Of a stretch of 64,000 nucleotides of DNA, positions 39,055 through 47,844 are shown piece after piece. Under the pieces are notes generated by a model that ran no database searches, was not told where the DNA came from, and saw only the letters and a list, made by a program, of their open reading frames with translations. Position 1 is the first letter of the stretch; every line of letters begins with the position of its first letter. The stretch covers positions 2,051,501-2,115,500 of the forward strand of contig NZ_CP032677.1 of assembly GCF_003627215.1 (NCBI RefSeq). The letters are read 5' to 3'. The DNA is from Pseudomonas sp. Leaf58 (GTDB lineage Bacteria > Pseudomonadota > Gammaproteobacteria > Pseudomonadales > Pseudomonadaceae). Both the position numbers and the translations under genes were made by a program.

Positions 39055-41181
39055 TCAGAAGCTGTAATCCACCGTCGCGAAATACGACCGTGGCATTCCC
39101 ATCAGCCACTGCTGGCCACTGAACGCCGACTGCACATATTCACGGTCGAACAGGTTGTTCAACTGCAACCCCAGCCGTACATCCGGCAACACCTGCCAGG
39201 CGAGGTTGGCATCGACCACGGTGTACCCGGGGGCGCTCTGGGTGTTGGCGGTGTTGGCATAGCGCTCATCTACATAGCGCGCGCCAATGCCGGCCTCTAG
39301 CTGCTGGCCGAAGCCTTTGTTCAGCCACAGGTTGGCCGTACGCCTTGGGACGTTGGCCGGCCGGTTGCCCGCGCGGTCCTGCGTGACGCCGCCCACAACT
39401 TCGTCGAAGTCGTCATACCGGGCGCGTACCAGCGAAGCGTTGGCCGACACCTGCCACTGGTGCGCCAGCGCCAGTTCCACGGTCGCCTCCAGGCCATCGG
39501 ACGTCTGCTGGCCAGCCTGTTGTTTGTCGTGGCTGATAGGGTCATCCACCAGCAACTTGCGCTTGACGATGTGGTAGGCCGCCACAGTCCATTCGCCACG
39601 GCCGTCCCAGAAGCGCTGTTTCAGGCCCAGCTCGGTCTGCCTGGCCTCGGCCAGGTCGTAGTGCATCTGGTTGGCGCTGAGGCTGATGAGGTTGTCGACC
39701 CCGTCCTCGCTGGTGGAGTACTGGCCGTACAGCGACAGGTCGTCGTTGACCGCGAACACCAGCCCGGCACGCCAATTGCCAACTTGCAGGCTACGGTCGC
39801 TGCGGCTGTGGTTGGTCAGTTTTGCCTGGTCGATGTGGTTCTGGTCGCGGCGTACCCCGGTGACCAGCGACAGGCGATCGGTCAACTGCAGACGGTTTTC
39901 GGCAAACAGGGCGAACGTATGGGTGGTGGACAAGGTTTGCGGGCGCAACGGCGAAGCGCTGTGGAACCAGCCCGGTTGCGGTTGCCACGGGTCGAGGTAG
40001 TCGCCGCCCACATCGGTGTAGGGCGCGTTGCTGTCGACGTTGAAGCGGACCTTGTTGTATTCGGCGCCGACCACGGTCTTGCTGGCCAAGTTGAACAACG
40101 TATGGTCGAGGGTGAACGCCTGGCGGTCACCGAACTGTTCCTGGTTGTGCTTGATTTCCAGGTAGCTACCGCGCAGCAACTGCTGGTGTTCGGCGTCCCA
40201 GCTGTAGTCCTCGGCGTTGCGCCAGTGGCGGCGGCTTTTCATGTAGTACAGCTGGTTGCTGGCGCTGAGGTGGTCGCTCAGCGTCCAGTCGGTGTTCAGC
40301 CGGGTCCATTCATCAACATACTGCTGCACGTCGTTGTGCACGTTGTAATTCTGTTTGCGCAGGCTGCTGCGGTAGTGGCCGTCGATCAGCGGGGTGCCGT
40401 AGTAGTTGGCAGGTTGCGCATCGCCACGGTCGTGGGCGAGGGTGAAGCTGAGGTCGTCGCTGGCATCGAAGCGCAACGCGGCGCTCACGGCGAGGCTGCG
40501 CGAGGTGGTGCGGTCGACCCAGCCGTTGCCGGCCTGCTGGTTCAGGGCCAGGCGGTAGCTCAGGCGCTCGCTGAGCCTGCCGCCGCTGTCCAGGCCGAGC
40601 TGCTGGCGATCCCACGAACCATAGCCTAGGCGCAGGTGGTTGCGTACCTCGCCGGCAAACGGCTTTTTCGGGATCACGTTGACCACCGCACCGGTGGCGC
40701 CTTCACCGTACAACACCGAGGCCGGGCCGCGAATCACGTCGATGCGCTCGACCATCCACGGGTCGACCGGGAACGTTTGGGTGCCGGCACCGGTGTACAG
40801 GCGTGCGCCATCGAACAGCGTCATCACCGAGTTGTGCCCGGTAAAGCCGCGGGCCGAAAGGCCGGTGCCACCATCGCCTGGTGAGCCGATGTAGGTGATG
40901 CCCGGTGACCGGGTCACCGCGTCCTGCACGGTAAGGTTGTTGCGCTGCTGGATCTGCACGGCGCTGAGGCTGCTGGTGCTGGCGGGGGTTTCCAGGGCGC
41001 TGAGGCCCAGGCGCGAGCCAGCCTGGGTCGGGGTGGCCAGGTCGATGGTATGGCTGTTGAAGGTGTCGGTGACGGCCGTGGAGGGCAGGGCCAGGGGTTT
41101 TCGGTCGAGGTCATCGGCCAAGGCCGGCAGGGCAACGGCCAGGCAGGCCGTCAGGGGGTGAAGCTTGAACATACGGGACAT
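39055..41181 (-). CDS. TonB-dependent receptor under cobalamin riboswitch
   Basis: 708 residues from ATG 41181, with TGGAACGAC upstream. Signal peptide LTACLAVALPALA; plug with SRLGLSALETPASTSSLSA, LTVQDAVTRSPGITYIG, RIDVIRGPASVLYGEGATGAVVNV; barrel with a C-terminal Phe (SYFATVDYSF). By sequence it resembles ferric-siderophore (FhuA/FpvA-like) receptors, and it is closer in style to the receptor at 26863 than to classical BtuB. A cobalamin riboswitch sits directly upstream, so its real ligand is probably B12 or another corrinoid, or a siderophore that helps cobalt control. It is separate from the ABC operon but likely supplies the same pathway. Confidence 0.88.
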   Translation of the reverse strand: MSRMFKLHPLTACLAVALPALADDLDRKPLALPSTAVTDTFNSHTIDLATPTQAGSRLGLSALETPASTSSLSAVQIQQRNNLTVQDAVTRSPGITYIGSPGDGGTGLSARGFTGHNSVMTLFDGARLYTGAGTQTFPVDPWMVERIDVIRGPASVLYGEGATGAVVNVIPKKPFAGEVRNHLRLGYGSWDRQQLGLDSGGRLSERLSYRLALNQQAGNGWVDRTTSRSLAVSAALRFDASDDLSFTLAHDRGDAQPANYYGTPLIDGHYRSSLRKQNYNVHNDVQQYVDEWTRLNTDWTLSDHLSASNQLYYMKSRRHWRNAEDYSWDAEHQQLLRGSYLEIKHNQEQFGDRQAFTLDHTLFNLASKTVVGAEYNKVRFNVDSNAPYTDVGGDYLDPWQPQPGWFHSASPLRPQTLSTTHTFALFAENRLQLTDRLSLVTGVRRDQNHIDQAKLTNHSRSDRSLQVGNWRAGLVFAVNDDLSLYGQYSTSEDGVDNLISLSANQMHYDLAEARQTELGLKQRFWDGRGEWTVAAYHIVKRKLLVDDPISHDKQQAGQQTSDGLEATVELALAHQWQVSANASLVRARYDDFDEVVGGVTQDRAGNRPANVPRRTANLWLNKGFGQQLEAGIGARYVDERYANTANTQSAPGYTVVDANLAWQVLPDVRLGLQLNNLFDREYVQSAFSGQQWLMGMPRSYFATVDYSF

Positions 41182-41304
41182 GTCGTTCCACTGCTGCAGG
41201 AATGAATGGATCCCGGTGGAAAACACGCAAAGGCGCACCGTGCATGCAGGCGCGCGCACGGATACCGGCCCGCGCCCGCCCACCGCGGGTTGCCAAGTGA
41301 AGCT

Positions 41305-41486
41305 TCAGGCCGGTCTCCGGGCTTGCGAGGGGCATGAAACCTTCACCTTCCCATGCACATGCACAGTGGTATCTCGAAGGGTTCGCTCGCTTACCGTTGC
41401 GGGGGCAGCGCCGGACTTGTCGTGGGCAACACGACGCACCGGCTTCCCGTTTCACCTTGCGCGCGGCGGCGCAGGGCACCTGAAAC
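41305..41486 (-). promoter_or_regulatory. Cobalamin riboswitch controlling the TonB receptor
   Basis: Minus-strand reading gives AGGTGCCC, AAACGGGAAGCCGGTGCG, CGCTGCCCCCGCAACGGTAA (core), CCACTGTGCATG, GGGAAGGTGAAG and the B12 box GCAAGCCCGGAGACCGGCC. All standard blocks are present in order. It ends about 125 bases upstream of the receptor start. Repression by adenosylcobalamin is expected. Confidence 0.95.
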
Positions 41487-41564
41487 TGGCGCGCATCTGA
41501 CCATTGAAACGCAGGGGCGTCAAATTCGCTGGGGTGATTGGGGGGCCAGACCTGCGAGAGAAGG

Positions 41565-42134
41565 TTAGCGCCCGCGCCGCCGCGACACCCGCGCCTCGAT
41601 ATTCTTGCGCCCGATCAGCAGCGCTGGCTTCTCCACCACCGGTTCATCCGCCAGCCACTTGTACATCACCAGGCAATCCACCAGCCCCAGGCGGGCATGC
41701 CGATAGGCCTTGGGCAAACGGCCGACGGTTTCGAAGCCCAGCTTGTGCCACAGCGCCACCGCCACTTCGTTGGTGGCCACCACAGAGTTGAACTGCAGGG
41801 CCAGGAAGCCTTCCTGACGTGCCAGTTTCTGCGAGTGCTCGCACATCAGCCGCGCCACCCCCCGGCCGCGTGCCTGCTCACTGACCATGTAGCCACAATT
41901 GCCCACATGCCCGCCCGGCCCGGCGGCATTGGCCTTGAGGTAATACGAGCCGAGCAGCTCGCCGTCTTCCTCAGCCACCAGCGTGCGCACAGGCAGCTCC
42001 AGCCACAGCTGGCGGGCCTGTTCGACGTTCATGGCGGGGTCGAATGCGTAGGTTTCACGGGCCTGGATAATGGCCTGAAAGGTGGGCCAGAAGTGTTCGA
42101 AGTCTTCGGCTGTCATGGGGCGGATGTGAATCAT
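41565..42134 (-). CDS. GNAT N-acetyltransferase
   Basis: 189 residues from ATG 42134 (MIHIRPMTAEDFEHFW). The acetyl-CoA motif A region is NCGYMVSEQARGRGVARLMCEHS, with the R/QxxGxG/A loop as RGRGVA. The later motif B NEVAVALWHKLGFETVGRLP is standard. Substrate unknown; the closest style is the general small-molecule GNAT group often next to metabolic genes. It is co-directional with the CMD gene behind it but separated by 78 bases. Confidence 0.88.
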   Translation of the reverse strand: MIHIRPMTAEDFEHFWPTFQAIIQARETYAFDPAMNVEQARQLWLELPVRTLVAEEDGELLGSYYLKANAAGPGGHVGNCGYMVSEQARGRGVARLMCEHSQKLARQEGFLALQFNSVVATNEVAVALWHKLGFETVGRLPKAYRHARLGLVDCLVMYKWLADEPVVEKPALLIGRKNIEARVSRRRGR

Positions 42135-42212
42135 GCGGAATCCTGCAAAGGCTGGGCCGCCCAGTCTGGGTAACGCGGCGCCGTCGCGCAAGGGCGGCGG
42201 CGCCGTTGCTAG

Positions 42213-42557
42213 TCAACCGTTGGCCTTGCCCACCGCATCCATGGCCCGTGCCGAGTAGACCAGCGCGGCACCGGCATTCATCGCCACGGCCACGCCGAGG
42301 GCCTCGGCGATTTCCTCACGGCTGGCGCCGTGCTTGACGGCTTGCTGCGAATGCACGGCGATGCAGCCGTCGCAACGGGTGGTCACGGCCACGGCGAGCG
42401 AGATCAGCTCACGGGTCTTGGCGTCCAGGTGGTTGGTCTTGGCCCCGGCACCGCTGGCGGTCATGTAGCCGGCCACGGTGTCGGGGGAGAGTTGCTTGAG
42501 ATCGCCGATGCCGGCCATCAACTGCTTACGGTAGGCGTCCCAGTCCATCATGCTCAT
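42213..42557 (-). CDS. Carboxymuconolactone decarboxylase/AhpD-like protein
   Basis: 114 residues. ATG 42557 (MSMMDWDAYRK) has AAGGTGA upstream; the longer frame starts with GTG inside that SD. The CMD/AhpD core has ELISLAVAVTTRCDGCIAVHSQQAVKHGAS with the redox CxxC (CDGC) and the following His typical of AhpD-like peroxidase partners. It forms small helical oligomers. It probably reduces peroxides or serves as a general thiol-active carrier. No AhpC gene is near. Confidence 0.88.
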   Translation of the reverse strand: MSMMDWDAYRKQLMAGIGDLKQLSPDTVAGYMTASGAGAKTNHLDAKTRELISLAVAVTTRCDGCIAVHSQQAVKHGASREEIAEALGVAVAMNAGAALVYSARAMDAVGKANG

Positions 42558-42686
42558 CGTCTTCACCTTGGGGAGGTTGCGAGTGGAGCTTTCAGGCTAG
42601 TCGAAGAGCGAGAAGTGTGAGACTTGTACTTTGGTGGGTGTGCGCAGGCCACTCTTGCCATTGGCCGTAAAGGCCGCTTTAAACAA

Positions 42687-43586
42687 TCAGATGTAGAGGA
42701 ATACCAGCACCAGCGCCGCCACGAATGCCCACTTCTCCAGGTAGTAGCGCATGCGGTTGCGCTTCTTCAGCGCTTTGCCACGTTCGCGGATCTTGTAGAT
42801 GCGGGTAAACAGCCGGTTGATGCCACCGGTCTTGTCGCCGGCAGCGTTGGGCGCGGCGGCAGCGGCCATGACGTTGCGGCTGAACCAGCGGTTGAACGCG
42901 GTCGCCCAGCGGTACTTCAGCGGGCGTTCGACGTCACAGAACAGGATGATGCGGTTGTGCTCGGTGGTGTTGGCCGCGTAGTGGATATAGGTTTCATCGA
43001 AAACCACACCCTCACCATCGCGCCACGAGTACTTCTCACCGTCCACGTCGATGTAGCAGCCGTCGTCGTTCGGTGTGTCCAGGCCCAGGTGGTAGCGGTA
43101 CGAACCGGCATACGGGTCGCGGTGGCGCACCAGCTTGGCGCCGGGCGGCAGGGTGGCGAACATGGCCGCCTTGACCGTACCGATACCTTGCAGCAGCTCG
43201 GTGGTGCGTGGGCACAGGGTCATCGCCGACGGGTGGCTTTCGCCGTACCACTTCAGGTAAAAACGTTTCCAGCCGGTCTTGAAGAACGAATTGAAACCGA
43301 CGTCATCGTAATTGTCGGACTTCTTGATTTCCCCCACATGAAGCAGCTGGCGAGCCTCCTCGCGGATCTCCTGCCAGTGGTCCTGCAGCGGCTGCAGTTC
43401 GGGGAAGGCCTCTACCGGCAGGTAAGGCTTGGCCGGGTGCTTGGAAAACAGGTACAGGAAGCTGTTGACCGGAGCCAGGAAGCTGGAGTGGTCGCCCAAC
43501 TGACGGGTCAGCTTGTGGCGAACCCGACCGCGCAGGTGAACAAAGGCGATCGAGAGAACGAAGATGACTACGAGTGCAATTTTCAT
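42687..43586 (-). CDS. lpxO: Lipid A hydroxylase LpxO (aspartyl/asparaginyl beta-hydroxylase family)
   Basis: 299 residues. An N-terminal transmembrane helix (ALVVIFVLSIAFVHL) and a C-terminal one (WAFVAALVLVFLYI) flank the Fe(II)/2-oxoglutarate domain. The iron site is HRDPYAGSYRYHLGL (His-x-Asp) and a distal His in IHYAANTTEHNRIIL, with the Arg for 2-oxoglutarate nearby. LpxO adds a 2-hydroxyl to the secondary lauroyl chain of lipid A, changing outer-membrane properties. The gene stands alone, divergent from thpR. Confidence 0.93.
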   Translation of the reverse strand: MKIALVVIFVLSIAFVHLRGRVRHKLTRQLGDHSSFLAPVNSFLYLFSKHPAKPYLPVEAFPELQPLQDHWQEIREEARQLLHVGEIKKSDNYDDVGFNSFFKTGWKRFYLKWYGESHPSAMTLCPRTTELLQGIGTVKAAMFATLPPGAKLVRHRDPYAGSYRYHLGLDTPNDDGCYIDVDGEKYSWRDGEGVVFDETYIHYAANTTEHNRIILFCDVERPLKYRWATAFNRWFSRNVMAAAAAPNAAGDKTGGINRLFTRIYKIRERGKALKKRNRMRYYLEKWAFVAALVLVFLYI

Positions 43587-43744
43587 GGACGTTTACTTGT
43601 CGAAAAATGGCCATGCGCCATGGCATAAGCCCGCCAGCATAAACAATCATGGGGGCAGTTTGTACTCATTGTTGCGAATCGACGGGGCGACTTAGGTGTA
43701 ATGCCCTAGAGACTTGCGCAAACGTTTCATGTTCAGGAGTTGGT

Positions 43745-44290
43745 ATGATTCAGGATGTACGCCCCAGCGGTACCCCCTTCAAGCGGCTGTTCTTCGCCTT
43801 GCCAGTCAGCGATGTCCAGCGCCGTGCTCTGGCCCAGTGGCGGCACGGCTTGGGCCTGCGCAGCGGCAAGCCGGTGCCGGTTGCCAACTTCCATGTGACA
43901 CTGCTGTTTGTTGGCGATGTGGAGGCCGCCCAGGTGCCAGCCATTTGTGCGGCGGTCGACCAGTTGGCGCTGCCGGCCACGGCACCGCGGCTGTTACTCG
44001 ACCGCTTGCAGGTATGGCAGCGGGCCAGCGCCCTGGTGCTGGAGGCCCAGCAAACCCCTGCGGCGCTGTTGCAACTGGTGTACGGCCTGCAGCAAGCGTT
44101 GCTGCCACTAGGAGTGGCAGCGGCCAGCCGCGACTATCGCCCGCACCTGACACTGGCCAGGGATTTTCGCGGCCAGCCGCCAGAGGCCAGCAGCGCGCCG
44201 GATTTCTACCTTGCTGCCCGGCATTTCACCCTTTACGAGTCGCGCAAGGGCGCCTACTGGCCATTGGCACAGTGGCCGCTGTCGAACTGA
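43745..44290 (+). CDS. thpR: RNA 2',3'-cyclic phosphodiesterase (2'-5' RNA ligase family)
   Basis: 181 residues from ATG 43745, with CAGGAG seven bases upstream; the longer open frame is not translated from an SD. It is a two-histidine phosphoesterase: first motif FHVTLLF and second PHLTLAR, as in the bacterial 2'-5' RNA ligase/cyclic phosphodiesterase ThpR. The start region KRLFFALPVSDVQR is diagnostic. It processes 2',3'-cyclic phosphate RNA ends and can join tRNA halves in vitro. Monocistronic and convergent with the quinone reductase. Confidence 0.92.
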   Translation: MIQDVRPSGTPFKRLFFALPVSDVQRRALAQWRHGLGLRSGKPVPVANFHVTLLFVGDVEAAQVPAICAAVDQLALPATAPRLLLDRLQVWQRASALVLEAQQTPAALLQLVYGLQQALLPLGVAAASRDYRPHLTLARDFRGQPPEASSAPDFYLAARHFTLYESRKGAYWPLAQWPLSN

Positions 44291-44291
44291 T

Positions 44292-44888
44292 TCACGCCGC
44301 TACCTCGCAACCTGCGAACAACCGTTCGCCCAGCGCGTGTGCTGTGTGCAGGTGTGGGGTTGGGTCTACCACTTCGCTGTTTTCCAGCAGGGTAGAGCTG
44401 AGCACCTCGGCACCGCAGTAGTCGAAGATGCCGTGCTCGATCTGCACGCGCATCGCTTCGCCATAGCCGTGCCGTTCGAAGGTACCGCCATCGGCGCCGG
44501 CAACGCCGACCAGGTGCACCTTCATGCCGCGCAATTTCTTGACCACGCTGTTTGCGTCATAGGCATACGCCCAACCGTTGCTGAATACCCGCTCGACCCA
44601 GCCTTTGAGCAAGGCCGGCATTGACCACCAATAGACGGGATACACCAGCACCACGGCATCGGCGCGTTCGATGCGTGCCTGCTCCTTGCGTACATCGGCC
44701 GGCGTGGCAGCCAGCCCGCGATACAAGGCCTGGTCGGCCAGGCCGAAACGCGGGTCGAAACCTTCACTGGCCAGGTCGGCGATTTCGCTGCTGTGGCCGG
44801 CATTGGCCAGGCCAGCGGCAACCTGCCGGGCCAGGGCGTGGGTGAGTGATTGCGGGTCGTGATGAGCGACAACGATCAGGGCGTGCAT
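44292..44888 (-). CDS. NAD(P)H:quinone oxidoreductase, flavodoxin-like (KefF/NQO1 type)
   Basis: 198 residues. MHALIVVAHHDPQSLTHALA opens the FMN/FAD-binding flavodoxin-like fold of the NQO1/MdaB/KefF family. Later PVYWWSMPALLKGWVERVFSNG is the conserved active-site segment, with GGTFERHGYGEAM following. It probably performs two-electron reduction of quinones or electrophiles. It is divergent from a TetR gene across a 93-base region with two repeated GTAAGTTAC sites, so the pair is likely an inducible detoxification unit. Confidence 0.9.
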   Translation of the reverse strand: MHALIVVAHHDPQSLTHALARQVAAGLANAGHSSEIADLASEGFDPRFGLADQALYRGLAATPADVRKEQARIERADAVVLVYPVYWWSMPALLKGWVERVFSNGWAYAYDANSVVKKLRGMKVHLVGVAGADGGTFERHGYGEAMRVQIEHGIFDYCGAEVLSSTLLENSEVVDPTPHLHTAHALGERLFAGCEVAA

Positions 44889-44942
44889 GATGAATTCTCC
44901 AGGACGGTGATGCAGGGTTACCTTCAGCGCTATATACTCAAG

Positions 44943-44965
44943 GTAAGTTACGGTTAGTAAGTTAC
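44943..44965. promoter_or_regulatory. Twin GTAAGTTAC operators between quinone reductase and tetR
   Basis: GTAAGTTAC occurs at 44943-44951 and 44957-44965, 14 bases apart; each is a 4-bp inverted repeat (GTAA/TTAC) around one base. They lie in the divergent promoter just before the TetR start. Probable binding sites for the adjacent TetR. Confidence 0.55.
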
Positions 44966-44981
44966 TTTTGGTAGGTAAGCG

Positions 44982-45578
44982 ATGTCAAGCGATGACTCAA
45001 CCCGCTCGCGCAAACGCCTTAGCCGCGACGAGCGCCGTCGCCAGTTGCTCGATGTGGCTTGGCAACTGGTGCGCAATGAGGGCACCGATGCCCTGAGCCT
45101 GGGCCATCTGGCCGAGCGGGCAGGGGTGACCAAGCCAGTGGTCTACGACCATTTCGAAACCCGCACCGGGCTGCTGGTAGCGCTGTATCAGCAATACGAT
45201 GAGCGCCAATGTCAGATGTTCGAGCAGGCGCTGACGCGCAGTGACGCCAACCTGGTCAGCCGCGCCTGGGTGATTGCCGAGGCTTATGTCGACTGCGTGA
45301 TGAGCCAGGGGCTGGAGATACCTGGGGTGTCGGCCGCATTGGCCGGTTCGCCGGAAATGGAAGCGCTCAAGCGGGCCTGCGAGCAGCCGTTCCTGGACAG
45401 GTGCCGGGATGCGCTGGTGGGGTTTTCGCCCAGCGGCACTGTAGGGGCGGCCGGCATGCGCCTGCTGGTAGGGGCGGCGGATGCCTTGTCCCAGGCGGTT
45501 GCGGCGGGAGAACTGGAAGCCGGCCAGGCCAAGGCTGAACTGCAGGCAGCTATCGTGGCGATGGTCGAGCGGCAGTGA
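44982..45578 (+). CDS. TetR-family transcriptional regulator
   Basis: 198 residues. The N-terminal helix-turn-helix is SRDERRRQLLDVAWQLVRNEG to ALSLGHLAERAGVTKPVVYDHF, classic TetR. The C-terminal ligand domain is variable and its ligand is unknown. It is divergent from the flavodoxin-like quinone reductase, with repeated palindromic sites between, so it most likely represses both genes until an electrophile or quinone binds. Confidence 0.92.
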   Translation: MSSDDSTRSRKRLSRDERRRQLLDVAWQLVRNEGTDALSLGHLAERAGVTKPVVYDHFETRTGLLVALYQQYDERQCQMFEQALTRSDANLVSRAWVIAEAYVDCVMSQGLEIPGVSAALAGSPEMEALKRACEQPFLDRCRDALVGFSPSGTVGAAGMRLLVGAADALSQAVAAGELEAGQAKAELQAAIVAMVERQ

Positions 45579-45625
45579 AGGTTTGAGAGGGCCCGGCCCG
45601 CAACGCAGCCCGCCGGCCCATCACA

Positions 45626-46531
45626 TCAAACTGGCAAGCTTTGGTGGGCCAGCTCATCCCCAGGGCTGCGGTCGAACTGGCGTTTGTATTCGCGGCTGAA
45701 CTGCGACGTGCTCTGGTACCCCACCCGGTGCGCGGCCTGTGCCACACCCAGGCCTTCAGCGATCAGCATCTGCTGCGCCTTGAGCAGCCGCAGGCGCTTG
45801 AGATACTGCATCGGTGCCATGTCAGTGCAGCGTTTGAAGTGCTCGTGGAAGGTGGAAACGCTCATGTTGGCGCGCGCTGCCAGTGCCTCCACGCTCAGCG
45901 GCTCGGTGTAGTGCTCGCGCAGGTGGGCGAGGGCGGCGCCAATGCGGGCGAAGTGCCCCTGTTGCTCCACCAGCGCCCGCAATACGCCAGCCTGTGGGCC
46001 GCGCAAGGCGGTGTACAGCACCTCGCGTACCCGTGCCGGCCCTAGCACCTTGGCGTCCAGCGGGTCTTGCAGGCAGCCCAGCAGCCGCTCCACACTTTCG
46101 CGCATCGGTGCATCGAGTGCCGCGGAGGTCATCGACTGTGGGGTTTGCGCCTGCACTGCCGCGTCCGGCGCCAAGTCCATGCTCTGCACCAGTTCGCCCA
46201 GCACGGCACGGTCGATGTCCACCGCCACGCCCAGCAGCGGCGCTTCGCGGGTGGCGAAGGTTTCACACATGAAGGGCACCGACAACGCCTGCACCAGGTA
46301 ATGCCCTGCGCCATATTCCAGGGTGCGTGGGCCCAGGCGCGCCAGCTTGCTGCCCTGGGCCAGGATCATCAGGCTTGGCTCGTAAATTTGCGGGCTGCTG
46401 GCCACATAGTGGTCCCAGCTCAGCACCTGCACCTGTGGCAGGTGGGTGGGCACGAAACCTGGGCGCGTGGCGAGGCTGCGAATCAGCGCGCAAAGCGGCG
46501 CGTTTGCATCGACGTGGCGGGTGAGTTGCAT
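45626..46531 (-). CDS. AraC-family regulator with AraC_N-type sensor domain
   Basis: 301 residues. The N-terminal ~160 residues match the AraC_N type sensor (PQIYEPSLMILAQGSKLARLG, GHYLVQALSVPFMCETFA). The C-terminal double helix-turn-helix is at about 200-295 (LSVEALAARANMSVSTFHEHFKRCTDMAPMQYL, LRLLKAQQMLI, GYQSTSQFSREYKRQFDRSPG). It is divergent from a zinc alcohol dehydrogenase gene across 181 bases and most likely activates it, as in many pseudomonad aldehyde-response pairs. Confidence 0.92.
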   Translation of the reverse strand: MQLTRHVDANAPLCALIRSLATRPGFVPTHLPQVQVLSWDHYVASSPQIYEPSLMILAQGSKLARLGPRTLEYGAGHYLVQALSVPFMCETFATREAPLLGVAVDIDRAVLGELVQSMDLAPDAAVQAQTPQSMTSAALDAPMRESVERLLGCLQDPLDAKVLGPARVREVLYTALRGPQAGVLRALVEQQGHFARIGAALAHLREHYTEPLSVEALAARANMSVSTFHEHFKRCTDMAPMQYLKRLRLLKAQQMLIAEGLGVAQAAHRVGYQSTSQFSREYKRQFDRSPGDELAHQSLPV

Positions 46532-46712
46532 TGATGGGCCTGGGCAGAGGATCGGACAGCTTAATCATCGCAGATTGAAGGTTTGGCGCCATACGCTGCA
46601 GGGCATGTTCGGAGAATCAGGCATCGATACCGGAGAATCAGCGGTGGGCGCGGCGGCGCAGGGCGCGCAAAATGCGCCGCCTGAATCGTTTCATTTCATA
46701 GCGAGGCCCTGT

Positions 46713-47765
46713 ATGTACACCGCCATCGGTTACGCCGCCCAGACCCCCACCAGTCCACTGGCCCCCATCACCTTCGAGCGCCGCAGCCCACGCCCGGACG
46801 ACGTCGCCATCGAAATTCTGTACTGCGGCGTGTGCCACTCCGACATCCACCAGGCGCGCAATGAATGGGGCATTGCCGTGTACCCGCTGATGCCTGGCCA
46901 CGAAATCATCGGCCGCGTCACCGCAGTGGGCACCCAAGTGACCGCGTACAAGGTGGGCGACCTAGTCGGCGTGGGTTGCATGGTCGACGCTTGCCGCCAC
47001 TGCGAGGCCTGTGCCAAGGACCTGGAGCAATACTGCCTGGAAGGCCCGACCATGACCTACGCCACCCCGGACCGGGTCGACGGCAGCAACACCATGGGTG
47101 GCTACTCCAGCAGCATCGTGGTCAGTGAACACTTCGTGCTGCGCATCCCGGCCGGCATGGACCTGCCCAGCGCAGCGCCGATCCTGTGTGCCGGCATCAC
47201 CACGTATTCGCCGCTCAAGCATCACGGCGTCGGCCCAGGCCACAAGGTCGGCATTCTCGGTATGGGCGGCTTGGGCCATATGGGCATCAAGCTGGCCAAG
47301 GCCTTGGGCGCCGAAGTGACCCTGTTCACCCGTTCCCCGGCCAAAGCCGAGGAAGCCCGCCGTCAAGGTGCCGACCATGTGGTCGTGTCCACCGATGCCG
47401 AGCAGATGCGCGCCGCTGCGGGTTGTTTCGACTTCCTGCTCGACACCATTCCGGTACAGCACGACCTCAACCCGTACCTGGAAACCCTGAAGTTCGACGG
47501 CGTGCACATCCTGGTCGGCCTGATCGAACCCATCGACCCGGCGCTGCATGCGGCCAACCTGGTGTTGAAGCGTCGGGTGCTGGCGGGGTCGTTGATCGGT
47601 GGCATTGCCGAGACCCAGGAAGTACTGGATTTCTGTGCCGAGCATGGCATCCGTTGCGATATCGAGATGCTGGATATCCGCAATATCAACCAGGCTTATG
47701 AGCGGATGATCGCCGGGGATGTGAAGTACCGGTTCGTGATCGACATGGCAACATTGCAGCGCTGA
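46713..47765 (+). CDS. Zinc-dependent alcohol/aldehyde dehydrogenase (YahK/CAD-like)
   Basis: 350 residues from ATG 46713 (MYTAIGYAAQTPTSPLAP). The catalytic zinc site is GVCHSDIHQARNEW plus PGHEIIGRV. The structural zinc lobe has four cysteines in CMVDACRHCEACAKDLEQYC. The Rossmann fold is GILGMGGLGHMGIKLAKALGA. It is of the cinnamyl-alcohol-dehydrogenase/YahK group that reduces a range of aldehydes with NADPH. The long upstream open frame is non-coding antisense to the AraC gene. Probably induced by the divergent AraC protein. Confidence 0.93.
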   Translation: MYTAIGYAAQTPTSPLAPITFERRSPRPDDVAIEILYCGVCHSDIHQARNEWGIAVYPLMPGHEIIGRVTAVGTQVTAYKVGDLVGVGCMVDACRHCEACAKDLEQYCLEGPTMTYATPDRVDGSNTMGGYSSSIVVSEHFVLRIPAGMDLPSAAPILCAGITTYSPLKHHGVGPGHKVGILGMGGLGHMGIKLAKALGAEVTLFTRSPAKAEEARRQGADHVVVSTDAEQMRAAAGCFDFLLDTIPVQHDLNPYLETLKFDGVHILVGLIEPIDPALHAANLVLKRRVLAGSLIGGIAETQEVLDFCAEHGIRCDIEMLDIRNINQAYERMIAGDVKYRFVIDMATLQR

Positions 47766-47778
47766 GTGACCGGTGGCC

Positions 47779-47822
47779 TGTACCGGCCCGTTCGCGGGCA
47801 TGCCCGCGAAGAGGCCGGTACA
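47779..47822. repeat. REP palindrome downstream of the alcohol dehydrogenase
   Basis: Two 22-base arms (47779-47800, 47801-47822) pair with only two mismatches around GCGGGCA-TGCCCGC. P. putida-type REP that may also act as a terminator for the convergent genes. Confidence 0.78.
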
Positions 47823-47844
47823 ACCCACAAAAGTGCGGGATCTG

